Shown: piece after piece, positions 1 to 12,106 of the stretch
How the letters are laid out: each line of letters opens with the position of its first letter
How positions within the stretch are numbered: the first letter of the stretch is position 1
Assembly (NCBI GenBank): GCA_003561535.1
Contig: PWWI01000124.1
Location: 1-39,488 of the forward strand
Origin: Nitriliruptoraceae bacterium
GTDB lineage: Bacteria; Actinomycetota; Nitriliruptoria; Nitriliruptorales; Nitriliruptoraceae
Direction of reading: 5' to 3'
Length of the DNA: 39,488 bases
Position numbers and translations under genes: made by a program
The notes under the pieces: generated by a model
What the model saw: only the letters and a program-made list of their open reading frames with translations
The model's database searches: none
What the model was told of the DNA's origin: nothing

Positions 1-512
1 ACGGCAAGCTGCAGCAGGTCGTGGACTGGAACCACCACAAGCCCGGCAAGGGTGGCGCCGTCGTCCGCACCAAGCTCAAGGAGGTCGAGACCGGCAAGAT
101 CGTGGAGCGGACCTTCCGCGCCGGTGAGGACGTGGAGCAGGCCATCGTCACGCGGACGACCCTGCAGTTCCTCTACCGCGAGGACACCGACCTCGTGCTG
201 ATGGACACCACGACCTTCGAGCAGAGCAACGCCTCCGCCGAGGCGATCGGGGAGGCGGCGGACTACCTGCTCGAGGGCGACGAGCTCGTCGTGCAGCTGT
301 ACGAGGGACGCATCGTCGGGATCGAGCTCCCAGCCTCCAAGGAGCTGGAGATCGTCCAGACCGACCCTGGCTTCGCGGGCAACACGGCGACCTCGGCGAC
401 CAAGCCGGCGACGCTGGAGACCGGCAAGGAGATCCAGGTCCCACTCTTCATCGAGCCCGGTGAGCGCGTGAAGGTCGACACCCGGACCGGTTCCTACATC
501 TCCCGCGCCTGA
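1..512 (+). CDS. efp: Elongation factor P, 5' end outside window
   Basis: EF-P binds between the P and E sites of the ribosome and relieves stalling at consecutive prolines. The reading frame is open from base 3, so the gene begins upstream of the window and about the first 15-20 residues are missing. The visible part begins GKLQQVVDWNHHKPGKGGA, the N-terminal KOW-like domain with its tip loop (PGKGGA). In other bacteria the lysine of this loop is the modification site, and no modification enzyme gene is visible here. The OB domains follow and the protein ends with the typical RVDTRTGSYISRA-like terminus (here KVDTRTGSYISRA). The TGA stop overlaps the nusB ATG by one base, so the two are probably co-translated. 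The family assignment is secure. Confidence 0.97.
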   Translation, partial: GKLQQVVDWNHHKPGKGGAVVRTKLKEVETGKIVERTFRAGEDVEQAIVTRTTLQFLYREDTDLVLMDTTTFEQSNASAEAIGEAADYLLEGDELVVQLYEGRIVGIELPASKELEIVQTDPGFAGNTATSATKPATLETGKEIQVPLFIEPGERVKVDTRTGSYISRA

Positions 513-1117
513 TGGGTTCCCGCACCCGCCGCCACACGACGCCTCGACGCAGCGACACCTCCGATCCCTCGCGTTCGCGGGAGCGGGCCTTGCGGGTGCT
601 GTTCCAGGCGGACCTGCGTGGGGTCGAGCCGACGGTCACGCTCGCACGGTTGGATGCCGATCCGGATGCCCGATCGCTGCTCGACGACCGGGACCGCCTG
701 ACCGACGAGACCCCCATCGTGCCCCCGCCCGAGCCCGACGACAGCGGGCCGGCGGGCACCTCGAGCGGGTGGACCGACGCGCCGCGCAGCGCTTCGTCAC
801 CTGAGCTCGACGGGTTCACGCGGACCCTGGTCTGCGGCGTCGAGGAGCACCGCCAGGAGGTCGAGACGCTGATCACCCGGTACTCGCGGCGCTGGGCGAT
901 CGCGCGCATGCCCGTGGTCGATCGCAACGTGCTCCGACTCGCGACCTACGAGCTGCTGCACGAACCGACACCGCCGGCGGTGGTCATCGACGAGGCGGTC
1001 GACCTGGCCAAGCGGCTGTCGACCGACGACTCGGGCCGGTTCGTCAACGGCGTGCTGGAGTCGATCCGCAAGGACATCGCCGACGCGCAGCGCACCTCAG
1101 CAGAGCTCGGGGACTGA
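512..1117 (+). CDS. nusB: Transcription antitermination protein NusB
   Basis: NusB is a small all-helical protein that with NusE (S10) binds boxA RNA during rRNA antitermination. The N-terminal part (RERALRVLFQADLRG, about residues 24-38) and the C-terminal half (RWAIARMPVVDRNVLRLATYELL and AVDLAKRLSTDDSGRFVNGVL, given here in fragments) match the family. At 201 residues it is clearly longer than the usual 130-160. The excess is an N-terminal Arg/Ser-rich stretch and a Pro/Asp/Ser-rich insert at about residues 55-100 between the helices. The ATG overlaps the efp stop as TGATG. efp-nusB followed by pyr genes is a common actinobacterial order. The insert is probably a disordered lineage-specific loop. 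Confidence 0.94.
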   Translation: MGSRTRRHTTPRRSDTSDPSRSRERALRVLFQADLRGVEPTVTLARLDADPDARSLLDDRDRLTDETPIVPPPEPDDSGPAGTSSGWTDAPRSASSPELDGFTRTLVCGVEEHRQEVETLITRYSRRWAIARMPVVDRNVLRLATYELLHEPTPPAVVIDEAVDLAKRLSTDDSGRFVNGVLESIRKDIADAQRTSAELGD

Positions 1118-1194
1118 AGCCCCCACCGTGACCGGTGATGGGCGCCGGTGGCGGGCGGCGTTGGGCGGCGGTGGCGGGCACCCGGGCGGCCGCG

Positions 1195-1203
1195 TGCTAG
1201 CTT
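1195..1203 (+). promoter_or_regulatory. Possible extended -10 element for the pyr operon
   Basis: TGCTAGCTT fits an extended -10 (TGN-TANNNT). It lies about 50 bases upstream of the PyrR hairpin, so a transcript starting near 1210 would carry the whole hairpin. No convincing -35 hexamer is visible. This is a pattern match only; nusB read-through could equally feed the operon. Confidence 0.35.
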
Positions 1204-1247
1204 CCCGGGCGCGTCCCGGTGGGTCGACCACCGCAGCGCTCAGACTG

Positions 1248-1284
1248 CTCCTTTAACGACCGGTCCTGTGAGGCCGGGAAGGGG
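1248..1284 (+). promoter_or_regulatory. PyrR-binding RNA hairpin overlapping the pyrR RBS
   Basis: A two-part stem is visible. The lower stem pairs 1248-1253 (CTCCTT) with 1279-1284 (AAGGGG), and the upper stem pairs 1260-1263 (CCGG) with 1274-1277 (CCGG). The internal bulge and the apical GTCCTGTGAGGCC match the conserved PyrR-binding loop (RUCCNGNGAGGYU). The 3' side AAGGGG is also the Shine-Dalgarno sequence, six bases before the GTG at 1291. In Firmicutes this loop sits in a transcription attenuator; in mycobacteria it sequesters the pyrR ribosome binding site. The layout here fits the second mode: PyrR with UMP/UTP would hold the hairpin and block translation of pyrR and the coupled genes downstream. 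Confidence 0.9.
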
Positions 1285-1290
1285 ATCGAT

Positions 1291-1830
1291 GTGTCCAGCC
1301 CTGCCCGCCTCCTCGGCAGCGAGGACATCGCGCGGATGCTCCGCCGCCTCGCCCACGAGTTGATCGAAGCCAACCAGGGGGCCGAGGGCCTGGTCCTGGT
1401 CGGCATCCAGACCCGCGGACTGCCGCTCGCGCAGCGGCTCGCCCGGTTGATCGGCGAGATCGAGGGGACCGAGGTGCCCTGCGGCGCCCTCGACGTCACC
1501 CTCTACCGCGATGACCTCGGGCGGCGCGCGCCGAAATCGCTGCACGCCACCGACGTGCCCGTCGACGTCACGGGGCGCACCGTGGTCCTGGTCGACGACG
1601 TCCTCTACACCGGTCGCACGATCCGGGCCGCGTTGGACGCGCTCAACGAGCTCGGGCGGCCCGACCGAATCCGCCTGGTCGTCCTCGTCGATCGCGGTCA
1701 CCGGGAGCTGCCGATCCGCGCCGACCACGTCGGCAAGAACCTGCCGACCGCCTACGACGACCGGATCCGGGTCCTGGTGGAGGAGACCGACGGCCAGGAC
1801 GCCGTGGTGTCCGAGGAGGTGCCGGCATGA
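1291..1830 (+). CDS. pyrR: Bifunctional pyr operon regulator / uracil phosphoribosyltransferase PyrR
   Basis: PyrR senses uridine nucleotides, binds pyr mRNA and often has uracil phosphoribosyltransferase activity. The protein is 179 residues from the GTG at 1291, the usual size. The PRPP-binding motif [13 protein letters not shown] lies at residues 98-110, and the N-terminus ([20 protein letters not shown]) is typical. The frame stays open upstream to another GTG at 1219, but that extension would run through the RNA hairpin and has no homology-like content. The start at 1291, with AAGGGG at the right distance, is chosen. The stop overlaps the pyrB ATG by four bases (ATGA). It heads the pyrimidine operon and is likely autoregulated through the hairpin just upstream. 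Confidence 0.96.
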   Translation: MSSPARLLGSEDIARMLRRLAHELIEANQGAEGLVLVGIQTRGLPLAQRLARLIGEIEGTEVPCGALDVTLYRDDLGRRAPKSLHATDVPVDVTGRTVVLVDDVLYTGRTIRAALDALNELGRPDRIRLVVLVDRGHRELPIRADHVGKNLPTAYDDRIRVLVEETDGQDAVVSEEVPA

Positions 1831-2924
1831 CCCAGCAGCCACGCCACGCGAGCTCACCTGCAGCGGACGCCGCGACGACGCCAGCGACGACGCCCGCGAC
1901 GACGCCCGCGACGACGCCCGCGACGACGCCAGCGACGACGCCCGCGACGTCCACCGCGACGTCCACCGCGACGGCGACGCGGGTCGCCCCGCTCCACCAT
2001 CTGCTCGGGATCGACGACCTCGACGCCGCCCAGGTCGTCCACATCCTCGACACCGCCGAGCAGCTGCTGCCGATCGCCACCCGGGAACGCAACACCGTCC
2101 CGACGCTGCGCGGCAAGGTCGTGTGCAACCTCTTCCTCGAGGACTCGACCCGCACCCGCATCAGCTTCGACCTGGCCGCCAAGCGGCTGTCGGCCGAGGT
2201 GCTGAACTTCTCCGCCAAGGGCTCCTCGGTGTCGAAAGGGGAGTCCTTCAAGGACACCGCGCTGACCCTCGATGCGATGGGGGTCGACTGCGTGGTGGTG
2301 CGCTCGGGCAGCTCCGGCGCGCCCCGCCAGCTCGCCCGCTACCTCGACGTCCCCATCATGAACGCCGGCGACGGCTGGCACCAGCACCCCACGCAGGCGC
2401 TGCTGGACGTGTTCACGATGCGCCGGCACCTCGGGGACCTCGCCGGGCGGCGCGTGGTGATCGTCGGGGACCTGCTCCACTCCCGGGTGGCACGCAGCGA
2501 GGTGCAGGCGCTGAACCTGGTCGGCGCGCAGGTCAGCGTCGTGGCGCCGCCGACCCTGCTCCCACCGGAGGTGGAGCGGTGGGGCGTGGAGGTCGTGCCG
2601 AGCCTGGACGACGCCCTGCCCGACGCGGACGTCGTCTACCTGCTCAGGGTCCAGCGCGAGCGGATGCACCGCGCCTTCTTCCCCTCGACCAGGGAGTACC
2701 AGCGGCTGTGGGGGATGGACGGCCGCCGGCTCCGACAGCTGAAGGACCACGCGATCGTGATGCACCCCGGTCCCATGAACCGCGGGGTGGAGATCACCGG
2801 GGAGGTGGCCGACTCCGACCAGTCGGTGATCACCGAGCAGGTGACCAACGGCATCGCGGTGCGGATGGCCTGCCTGTACCTGCTGCTCGCCGCACCGGCG
2901 GTCGACGAGGAGGCCGGACGATGA
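1827..2924 (+). CDS. pyrB: Aspartate carbamoyltransferase catalytic subunit
   Basis: PyrB joins carbamoyl phosphate and aspartate to make carbamoyl aspartate, the committed step of pyrimidine synthesis. The core starts at about residue 54 ([18 protein letters not shown]) and contains the carbamoyl-phosphate motif [12 protein letters not shown] and HPTQALLD, then [13 protein letters not shown] near the C-terminus. It has 365 residues against about 305-320 normally. The surplus is an N-terminal Thr/Ala/Pro tail made of ATTP repeats (about residues 15-45), encoded by a 12-base tandem repeat. The ATG overlaps the pyrR stop and the pyrC ATG overlaps this stop. No pyrI regulatory subunit is present, as expected in this phylum. 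Confidence 0.96.
   Translation: MTQQPRHASSPAADAATTPATTPATTPATTPATTPATTPATSTATSTATATRVAPLHHLLGIDDLDAAQVVHILDTAEQLLPIATRERNTVPTLRGKVVCNLFLEDSTRTRISFDLAAKRLSAEVLNFSAKGSSVSKGESFKDTALTLDAMGVDCVVVRSGSSGAPRQLARYLDVPIMNAGDGWHQHPTQALLDVFTMRRHLGDLAGRRVVIVGDLLHSRVARSEVQALNLVGAQVSVVAPPTLLPPEVERWGVEVVPSLDDALPDADVVYLLRVQRERMHRAFFPSTREYQRLWGMDGRRLRQLKDHAIVMHPGPMNRGVEITGEVADSDQSVITEQVTNGIAVRMACLYLLLAAPAVDEEAGR
1869..1976 (+). repeat. 12-base tandem repeat in the 5' end of pyrB
   Basis: About six to seven copies of GCGACGACGCC followed by C or A run from about 1870 to 1950. Two copies of GCGACGTCCACC follow. The period is a multiple of three, so copy-number change alters only the length of the ATTP/ATST tail and keeps the frame. 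Confidence 0.85.
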
Positions 2925-4315
2925 CGACGACCCACCCTCCCGCCCGCACGGGCGCCGGCCGGCTGCTGCTGATCGGCGGCCGTGTCCTCGATCCGGCCAG
3001 CGGCGTGGACGACCACCTCGACGTCGCCATCGAGGACGGCACCATCGTGGCCGTCGGCACCGACGCCGCGGGCGTGTTCGGACGGTCGGCGGCCGACGAC
3101 GGGGCCTCTGACGACCCCGACATCGAGGTGGTGGACTGCACGGGCCACTGGATCGCGCCCGGCTTCATCGACGTCCACACCCACCTGCGGGAGCCCGGGG
3201 GAGAGGCGGCCGAGGACATCGCCACCGGCTCGGCGGCCGGGGCCGCGGGGGGCTACACCGCCCTGTGTGCGATGGCGAACACCTCGCCGGTCTGCGACAG
3301 CGCGGCCATCGCGGAACTGGTGTGGCGGCGGGGCCGGGAGGTCGCGCTGGTCGACGTGTTCCCCGTGGGCTCGATCACCAAGGGGCTCGAGGGCCGGGAG
3401 CTGACCGAGATCGGGCAGCTGAACGCCTGCGCGGCCGAGGTGGACTTCTTCTCCGACGACGGCATCCCGCTGGCCGACACCCTGGTGATGCGCCGGGCGC
3501 TGCAGTACGCGAAGGCCTTCGGGGCGGTGATCTGCAACCACTCCGAGGACCCGGACCTGACCGCCGGGGCGCAGATGAACGAGGGTGCGGTGTCCTCGGT
3601 GCTCGGGCTGGCGGGCTGGCCCCACGAGGCCGAGGAGGTCATGATCGCCCGTGACCTCATCCTCGCCGGGGGGATCGGGGCGCGGCTGCACGTGCCCCAC
3701 GTCACCACCGCCGGGGCGGTGGAGCTGATCCGCCTCGCCAAGGAGCGGGGCGTGAGGGTGACCGCCGAGGCGACACCCCACCACCTGCTGCTGACCGACG
3801 ACCTGGTCGCCGACTACGACGCGGTGATGAAGGTCAACCCGCCGGTGCGCACGGCCAGCGACGTGGAAGCGCTCCGCGAGGCCCTGATCGACGGGACCCT
3901 GGATGCGGTCGCCACCGACCACGCGCCCCACGCCCCGGAGTACAAGGACCAGGAGTGGGAGCACGCCCCCTGCGGCATGCTCGGGCTGGAGACGGCCTTC
4001 GCCGTGGTGCACACCGCACTGGTCGCCACCGGGCGCATGACGCCGCTGCAGGCGATCGCCCGCTTCACGACCGGTCCCGCCTCGGTGCGCAACGTCGGCC
4101 AGCACGGCGCAGCGCTGGTGGCCGGCGCGGACGCCAACCTCGTCGTGCTCGACCCGGAAGCGAGGTGGACGGTGGACGCCCACGCACTGCACAGCCGGGC
4201 GAGGAACTCGCCCTTCGATGGCCGGGAGCTCACGGGCAGACCGGTGCACACCCTGCTCCGAGGGCGGTTCACCCTGCGCGAGGGCGTCGTGGCGGACGCG
4301 GCGGTGGTCGCATGA
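2921..4315 (+). CDS. pyrC: Dihydroorotase
   Basis: Dihydroorotase cyclises carbamoyl aspartate to dihydroorotate. The protein has 464 residues from the ATG at 2921, which overlaps the pyrB stop. The metal-binding HxH pair is H86/H88 in [28 protein letters not shown] and [10 protein letters not shown] carry further metal ligands, and [15 protein letters not shown] holds the catalytic aspartate region. These features place it in the long, class I (amidohydrolase) type. Residues 47-67 contain a small Asp/Ala-rich insert. The frame is open far upstream into pyrB, but only the 2921 start fits the family. The stop overlaps carA by four bases. Confidence 0.96.
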   Translation: MTTTHPPARTGAGRLLLIGGRVLDPASGVDDHLDVAIEDGTIVAVGTDAAGVFGRSAADDGASDDPDIEVVDCTGHWIAPGFIDVHTHLREPGGEAAEDIATGSAAGAAGGYTALCAMANTSPVCDSAAIAELVWRRGREVALVDVFPVGSITKGLEGRELTEIGQLNACAAEVDFFSDDGIPLADTLVMRRALQYAKAFGAVICNHSEDPDLTAGAQMNEGAVSSVLGLAGWPHEAEEVMIARDLILAGGIGARLHVPHVTTAGAVELIRLAKERGVRVTAEATPHHLLLTDDLVADYDAVMKVNPPVRTASDVEALREALIDGTLDAVATDHAPHAPEYKDQEWEHAPCGMLGLETAFAVVHTALVATGRMTPLQAIARFTTGPASVRNVGQHGAALVAGADANLVVLDPEARWTVDAHALHSRARNSPFDGRELTGRPVHTLLRGRFTLREGVVADAAVVA

Positions 4316-5510
4316 ACGGGGCACCCCCGACCGGCGCCGCCGCCGCCCTGGCCGCACCTCACCTGGGCCCCTACGCCGGACCGGCGCTGCTGGTGCTCGA
4401 GGACGGCACCCACTTCCGGGGCCGGTCTATCGGCGCGCACGGCACGGTGACGGGTGAGGCGGTGTTCAACACCGGCATGGCCGGCTACCAGGAGGTGCTC
4501 ACCGACCCGTCCTACCGGCGCCAGATCGTCGCCATGACCGCCCCCCACGTGGGCAACTACGGCCTCAACGCCGCCGACATGGAGTCCGACCGCATCCAGG
4601 TCGCGGGCTTCGTGGTCAAGGAGGCCGCACGCCGACCCTCCTCCTGGCGATCCGAACAGGACCTGCGCACCGCGCTGGCAGACGCCGAGGTGGTGGGGAT
4701 CGAGGGGATCGACACCCGCCGGCTCACCCGCCACCTGCGCGAGCGTGGGGCCATGCGGGCGGGGCTGTCCACCGAGGTGCTGGACGTCGATGCGCTGCTC
4801 GACACCGTGCAGGCCGTTCCGGGGATGGAGGGCCTGGAGCTCGCCAGCGAGGTGACCACGCCCGAGCCCTACGTGGTCCCCGCCGTCGGCGCTCGCCGGT
4901 TCCGGGTCGCGGCGATCGACTTCGGCATGAAGCGCTCGATCGTCCGCTACCTCGCCGAGGAGGGGATTGAGGGGCACGTGCTGCCCTCCAGCACCACCCC
5001 CGAGGAGATCCGCTCGTTGGAACCCGACGGGCTGTTCCTGTCCAACGGTCCCGGTGACCCCGCGACCGTCGCCACCGGCATCGCCACCACCGGTGCGCTG
5101 CTCGGTGAGCTGCCGACCTTCGGGATCTGCCTGGGCTCGCAGCTGCTCGGGCACGCACTGGGCGCCGACACCTACAAGCTGACCTTCGGGCACCGTGGGG
5201 TCAACCAGCCGGTGCTCCGCCGCGCCGATCGTGTGGTGGAGATCACCAGTCACAACCACGGTTTCGCGGTGCGGGCCTCCAGCCTCGGGGAGCAGGTCGA
5301 CGAGCACGCCTTCGCCACCGCCGATCACGGGGTGGTCGAGGTCAGCCACATCAACCTCAACGACGACGTGGTGGAGGGGCTCACGGCCCGGGACATCCCG
5401 GCCTTCAGCGTGCAGTACCACCCCGAGTCCGCACCCGGTCCCTCCGACGCCCGCTACCTCTTCGCCCGGTTCGTCGACCTGCTCGAGCGCACCCAGGGAG
5501 GCGCCGCCTG

Positions 5511-5511
<1 letters not shown>
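4312..5511 (+). CDS. carA: Carbamoyl-phosphate synthase small (glutaminase) subunit
   Basis: CarA hydrolyses glutamine and channels ammonia to CarB for carbamoyl phosphate synthesis, which serves pyrimidines and arginine. It has 399 residues. The N-terminal CPSase small-chain domain ([35 protein letters not shown]) is followed by a class I glutamine amidotransferase domain. The nucleophile is C273 in [11 protein letters not shown] and the triad partners are H370 and E372 in [10 protein letters not shown]. The residue after the nucleophile elbow is Ser where many homologues have His; this position also varies in other actinobacteria. The first about 20 residues are Ala-rich. The ATG overlaps the pyrC stop and the stop overlaps carB by one base. 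Confidence 0.97.
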
Positions 5512-8788
<3,277 letters not shown>

Positions 8789-8792
<4 letters not shown>

Positions 8793-9916
8793 GCCGACGG
8801 CGGGGCGGCACCACCGCGGGCCGGGACGAGGGTCCGGTCCAGGCGACCTGCGAGGTCATCGCCCGTCGGCGCGAGGGCGCCTACTGGCTGCTGTCGATGG
8901 CAGCCCGGGAGATCGCCGAGCGGGCGCAGCCGGGACAGTTCGTCCAGGTGGCCGTGGATGCACCCCACACGCTGCTACGTCGGCCCTTCTCGATCGCCCA
9001 CGTGAGCCGTCAGGGAGCCTCGGCGGGCACGGTCGACGTGGTGTTCGACGCCCACGGTCCCGGCACCGAGTGGATGACCACCGTCGAGGTCCACGACGTC
9101 CTCGACCTCATCGGCCCGCTCGGCACACCCTTCCCCCTGCCCCAGCGCAAGGTCAACTGCCTGCTGGTCGGTGGCGGCTACGGCGTGGCGCCCCTGTACT
9201 ACCTCGCCGAGTCCCTGCTGCGGCGGCAGCTGCGCGTCGACGTGATCAACGGTGCGGCGACCGCCGAACGCATCCTCGGCGCGATCGAGGCCAAGCGTCT
9301 GTCGGCCAGCGTCACCTTCACCACCGAGGACGGCAGCTACGGGACGAAGGGACGTGTCACCGACGTGCTCGAGCAGGTCGCCAGCGCCAGCCGGTCGGGC
9401 TTGGTCTACGCCTGCGGGCCGAACCCGATGCTCCGCGCGGTCTCGGAGCTGTGCGACGAGCTCGGTCTGCCGGTGCAGGTCGCGGTCGAGGAGCGGATGG
9501 CCTGCGGCATCGGGGTGTGCTTCACCTGCGTGGTGCCGATCGTGGGTCGTGACGGCTTCGTCAGGAACAAGCGCGCCTGCCTCGACGGTCCGGTGTTCAA
9601 CGGTCGGCGGATCGCGTGGGACCAGTGGGGGGTACCCGGAGGCGGCGTCCGGCCGGGCGCCGAGGCCGAGGTGGTGGGTTCCGGATCGGCCCGCGGGGCC
9701 GCCGCGGCAGGCTCGACCAGCGGGGCCGCCGCGGCCGCCGAGGCCCCTCCCGCGGATGCGGTGCCCGACGCAGTACAGGCCCCGCCACCGGCCCGCCCTG
9801 CCCGGGGCGCGTCCGCTCCGATCGACGCCGAGGCCGACGCCGACGCCGACGCCGAGACCGACGCCGAGGCAGGGGGGCCGCCAGCGGCTGAGGAGCAGCG
9901 CAGGGGGAGGCCATGA
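8789..9916 (+). CDS. pyrK: Dihydroorotate dehydrogenase B, FAD/2Fe-2S electron-transfer subunit
   Basis: PyrK passes electrons from the FMN of PyrD to NAD+, making the class IB enzyme. The FAD-binding motif [10 protein letters not shown] is at about residues 67-76. The NAD-binding glycines are in [14 protein letters not shown] (about 127-140). The [2Fe-2S] cysteines are C239, C244, C247 and C264 ([11 protein letters not shown] then RACLDGP). The family core ends near residue 285. About 90 residues of Ala/Gly/Pro and then Asp/Ala-Glu repeats follow, giving 375 residues against the usual 250-280. The tail is probably disordered. The ATG overlaps the carB stop, and the stop overlaps pyrD by four bases. 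Confidence 0.94.
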
Positions 9917-10920
9917 GCCAGGAGGTGCGCAAGATCGCCGCAGGCGTCGATCCAGCCGCGGCGCCCTCGGCGTTGGCAGGGTCACTGGACCCCGCCGAGG
10001 TCGACCTGTCGGTCCGTATGGCCGGCATCGAACTGCCCAACCCGATCACCTCGGCGTCGGGCTGCTTCGCCTCCGGAGCTGAGATCGAACGGTTCCACGA
10101 CGTGGCCGACCTCGGGGCGGTCGTCGTGAAGTCGATCACCCCCGAACCCCGCCACGGCCTGCCCACCCCGCGGATGGCCGAGACCCCGTCGGGCATGCTG
10201 AACGCGATCGGGCTCCAGAACCCGGGTGTCGAGGCGTGGATCGCGAAGGACCTGCCGTGGCTGCAGGAGCGGGGGGCGCGGGTCATCGCCTCCATCGCCG
10301 GGAAGACGGCCGAGGAGTTCCGCGACGTCGCCCGCGAGCTGACCCGGGCCGGCGGGGACACGATCGTGGCGCTGGAGGTGAACCTGTCCTGCCCCAACGT
10401 CGAGGATCGCGGGATGGTCTTCGCCTGCTCGGCGCCCGACAGCGCGGAGGGGATCCGCGGGGTGGCTCAGGAGGCGGAGGCCCCGGTGCTCGCCAAGCTC
10501 ACCTCCGACGTGACCGACATCGTCTCGGTCGCCCGGGCGGTGGTGAGCGCGGGGGCCGACGGGCTCACGCTGATCAACACCCTGCTCGGCATGGCCATCG
10601 ACCCCGACACCGGCCACCCGGAGCTGGCCAACACCTACGGGGGGTTGTCCGGGCCGGCGATCCGACCCGTCGCCGTGCGCAACGTCCACCAGGTCCACCG
10701 CGCCCTGCCCGACATCCCGATCCTCGGGTGCGGGGGAGCGCGCACGGTGACCGACGTGGTGCAGTTCCTGCGGGCCGGCGCCAGCGCGGTGGCGATCGGC
10801 ACCGCCACCTTCGTCGACCCCTTCGTCGCCCCCAGGGTCGTCGACGGTCTGACGCGGTGGTGCGCGGACCGCGGCATCGCCCGGGTCAGCGACCTGATCG
10901 GCGCGACCACCCCTCGCTGA
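9913..10920 (+). CDS. pyrD: Dihydroorotate dehydrogenase B, catalytic subunit
   Basis: PyrD oxidises dihydroorotate to orotate on FMN. The catalytic-loop cysteine C160 lies in EVNLSCPNVEDRG. A cysteine base is the class 1 signature; class 2 (quinone-linked) enzymes use serine. NAIGLQNPGVEAWI and the phosphate-binding CGGARTVTDVVQFLRAGA are as expected. The direct coupling to pyrK (four-base overlap) makes it class IB, NAD-linked and cytosolic. It has 335 residues; the first about 30 are an Ala-rich extension before VDLSVRMAGIELPNPI. This differs from the membrane class 2 enzyme found in mycobacteria. Confidence 0.96.
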   Translation: MSQEVRKIAAGVDPAAAPSALAGSLDPAEVDLSVRMAGIELPNPITSASGCFASGAEIERFHDVADLGAVVVKSITPEPRHGLPTPRMAETPSGMLNAIGLQNPGVEAWIAKDLPWLQERGARVIASIAGKTAEEFRDVARELTRAGGDTIVALEVNLSCPNVEDRGMVFACSAPDSAEGIRGVAQEAEAPVLAKLTSDVTDIVSVARAVVSAGADGLTLINTLLGMAIDPDTGHPELANTYGGLSGPAIRPVAVRNVHQVHRALPDIPILGCGGARTVTDVVQFLRAGASAVAIGTATFVDPFVAPRVVDGLTRWCADRGIARVSDLIGATTPR

Positions 10921-10977
10921 CCGGGCCCGAGCCAGAACCGATCATCGCTCCACGATCGCCCCCGTCAAGGAACGACG

Positions 10978-11673
10978 ATGCTGACCTCCGCCCCGTCACC
11001 TCACGAGCGGCTGATCGTCGCGCTCGACGTCCCCACCCTCGAGGAGGCGGAGTCCTTGGCCCGGCAGCTGATCGGCGCGGTCGGCTGGTTCAAGGTCGGT
11101 CTCGAGCTGTTCGCGGCCCACGGCCCCGAGGCGGTCCGAGCCATCCGGGCCCATGGACCGGTGTTCCTCGACGTGAAGCTGCACGACATCCCCACCACGG
11201 TGGAGCGCGCGGCGGCCCGTATCGCGGAGCTCGGCGTCGGGCTCGTCACCGTGCACGCCGGCGGCGGTGCGGAGATGGTGGCCGCCGCGGTCCGCGGACT
11301 GGGCGGGCACGGCGAGGTGCTGGCGGTCACGGTGCTGACCTCGACCTCCGACACCGAGCTCGCGGCCCTGGGCGCTGAGCCGGCCGCGTCCCAGGTCCCG
11401 CGACTGGCTCGGCTGGCGACCGGCGCGGGCGCTCCTGGGCTGGTGTGCGCGCCCCGGGACCTCACCGCGGTCCGGGAGGCGGTCGGCCCGGCGGTGCGGT
11501 TGGTGACGCCCGGGGTCCGGCCGGCAGGCGCGGGCACCGACGATCACGCGCGGGCGGCGACGCCGGCCGAGGCCGTCGCCGACGGTGCCGACCTGCTGGT
11601 GATCGGACGTCCGATCACCCGTGCCGAGGATCCTGTCAGCGCCGCCGAGGCCATCGCGGCCTCGATCGCCTGA
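10978..11673 (+). CDS. pyrF: Orotidine 5'-phosphate decarboxylase
   Basis: PyrF decarboxylates OMP to UMP, the last step of the de novo pathway. The 231 residues match the short type 1 family. The catalytic Asp-Lys-Asp array is in [13 protein letters not shown] (D65, K67, D70). [17 protein letters not shown] is the first strand, and the C-terminal VTPGVRP and [15 protein letters not shown] bind phosphate. It starts 57 bases after pyrD, the only real gap within the operon, with AAGGA-type sequence (CAAGGAACG) just upstream of the ATG. The orotate phosphoribosyltransferase gene pyrE is not in this window. Confidence 0.97.
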   Translation: MLTSAPSPHERLIVALDVPTLEEAESLARQLIGAVGWFKVGLELFAAHGPEAVRAIRAHGPVFLDVKLHDIPTTVERAAARIAELGVGLVTVHAGGGAEMVAAAVRGLGGHGEVLAVTVLTSTSDTELAALGAEPAASQVPRLARLATGAGAPGLVCAPRDLTAVREAVGPAVRLVTPGVRPAGAGTDDHARAATPAEAVADGADLLVIGRPITRAEDPVSAAEAIAASIA

Positions 11674-11733
11674 CGCTCCGGCTGCGAACACCGCCGCGCC
11701 GCCGGGCAGCGGACCGAGCGGGGAGGCCGAAGA

Positions 11734-11772
11734 GCACCGTCGGTGCCACACCGGCACCGGCTCACACGGTGC
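11734..11772 (+). terminator. Compound hairpin after pyrF, possible terminator
   Basis: The outer stem pairs 11734-11740 (GCACCGT) with 11766-11772 (ACGGTGC). The inner stem pairs 11741-11747 (CGGTGCC) with 11753-11759 (GGCACCG) around loop ACACC. There is no T-run, so it would have to act as a GC-rich hairpin or an RNA 3'-end stabiliser. Confidence 0.45.
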
Positions 11773-12006
11773 GCTCGCGTCCACCAGCCATGGCCCGGGG
11801 TGAGGATCCGGTCGCCGCTGGCCGGTATCCCACCCCGCACCGACCACCTGGCATCGGCGGAGACGCAGAGCGGTCACCGCTGTCCGCGCTCCCACCCCGC
11901 ACCGCCGAGACCCGACCCGCGCGTGGTCGCCCCGGCAGTGTGGGGCGCGTCGCCGCCGACCGAGCGATCGACCATCGGTGATCGGTGGCGGCGGAGGCGG
12001 AGGGCA

Positions 12007-12066
12007 CCCCGCCGGTGGGCGAGGGACCCCGCCGCAGGGCAAGCGACCCCGCCGGTGGGAACGCAG
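12007..12066 (+). repeat. Three 20-base tandem repeats upstream of hisD
   Basis: Each unit starts CCCCGCCG (12007, 12027, 12047) and continues GTGGGCGAGGGA, CAGGGCAAGCGA or GTGGGAACGCAG. The exact 20-base spacing is close to two helical turns, which would suit stacked protein sites. The function is unknown. Confidence 0.7.
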
Positions 12067-12106
12067 TGCCCGCCGGTACCCTCGAGCAACGACCTGGAGG
12101 TGCACC

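Larger units (their letters stand above)
11674..12106. other. Gene-free stretch between pyrF and hisD
   Basis: This 433-base stretch has no reading frame with protein-like composition. It holds a compound hairpin (11734-11772) that may end the pyr operon. It also has a 15-base direct repeat (TCCCACCCCGCACCG at 11828 and 11890) and three 20-base tandem repeats (12007-12066) just before hisD. A -10-like TACCCT lies at 12077-12082. Confidence 0.7.

Noticed and set aside
1219-1290. Upstream GTG start for pyrR
   Set aside because: It would translate the PyrR hairpin and the Shine-Dalgarno itself. The 1291 start gives the normal length with a well-placed binding site.
1511-2920. Frame continuous with pyrC that starts inside pyrR
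   Set aside because: This part is pyrR and pyrB read out of frame (Arg/Pro-rich). pyrC starts at 2921, where family homology begins and the pyrB stop overlaps.
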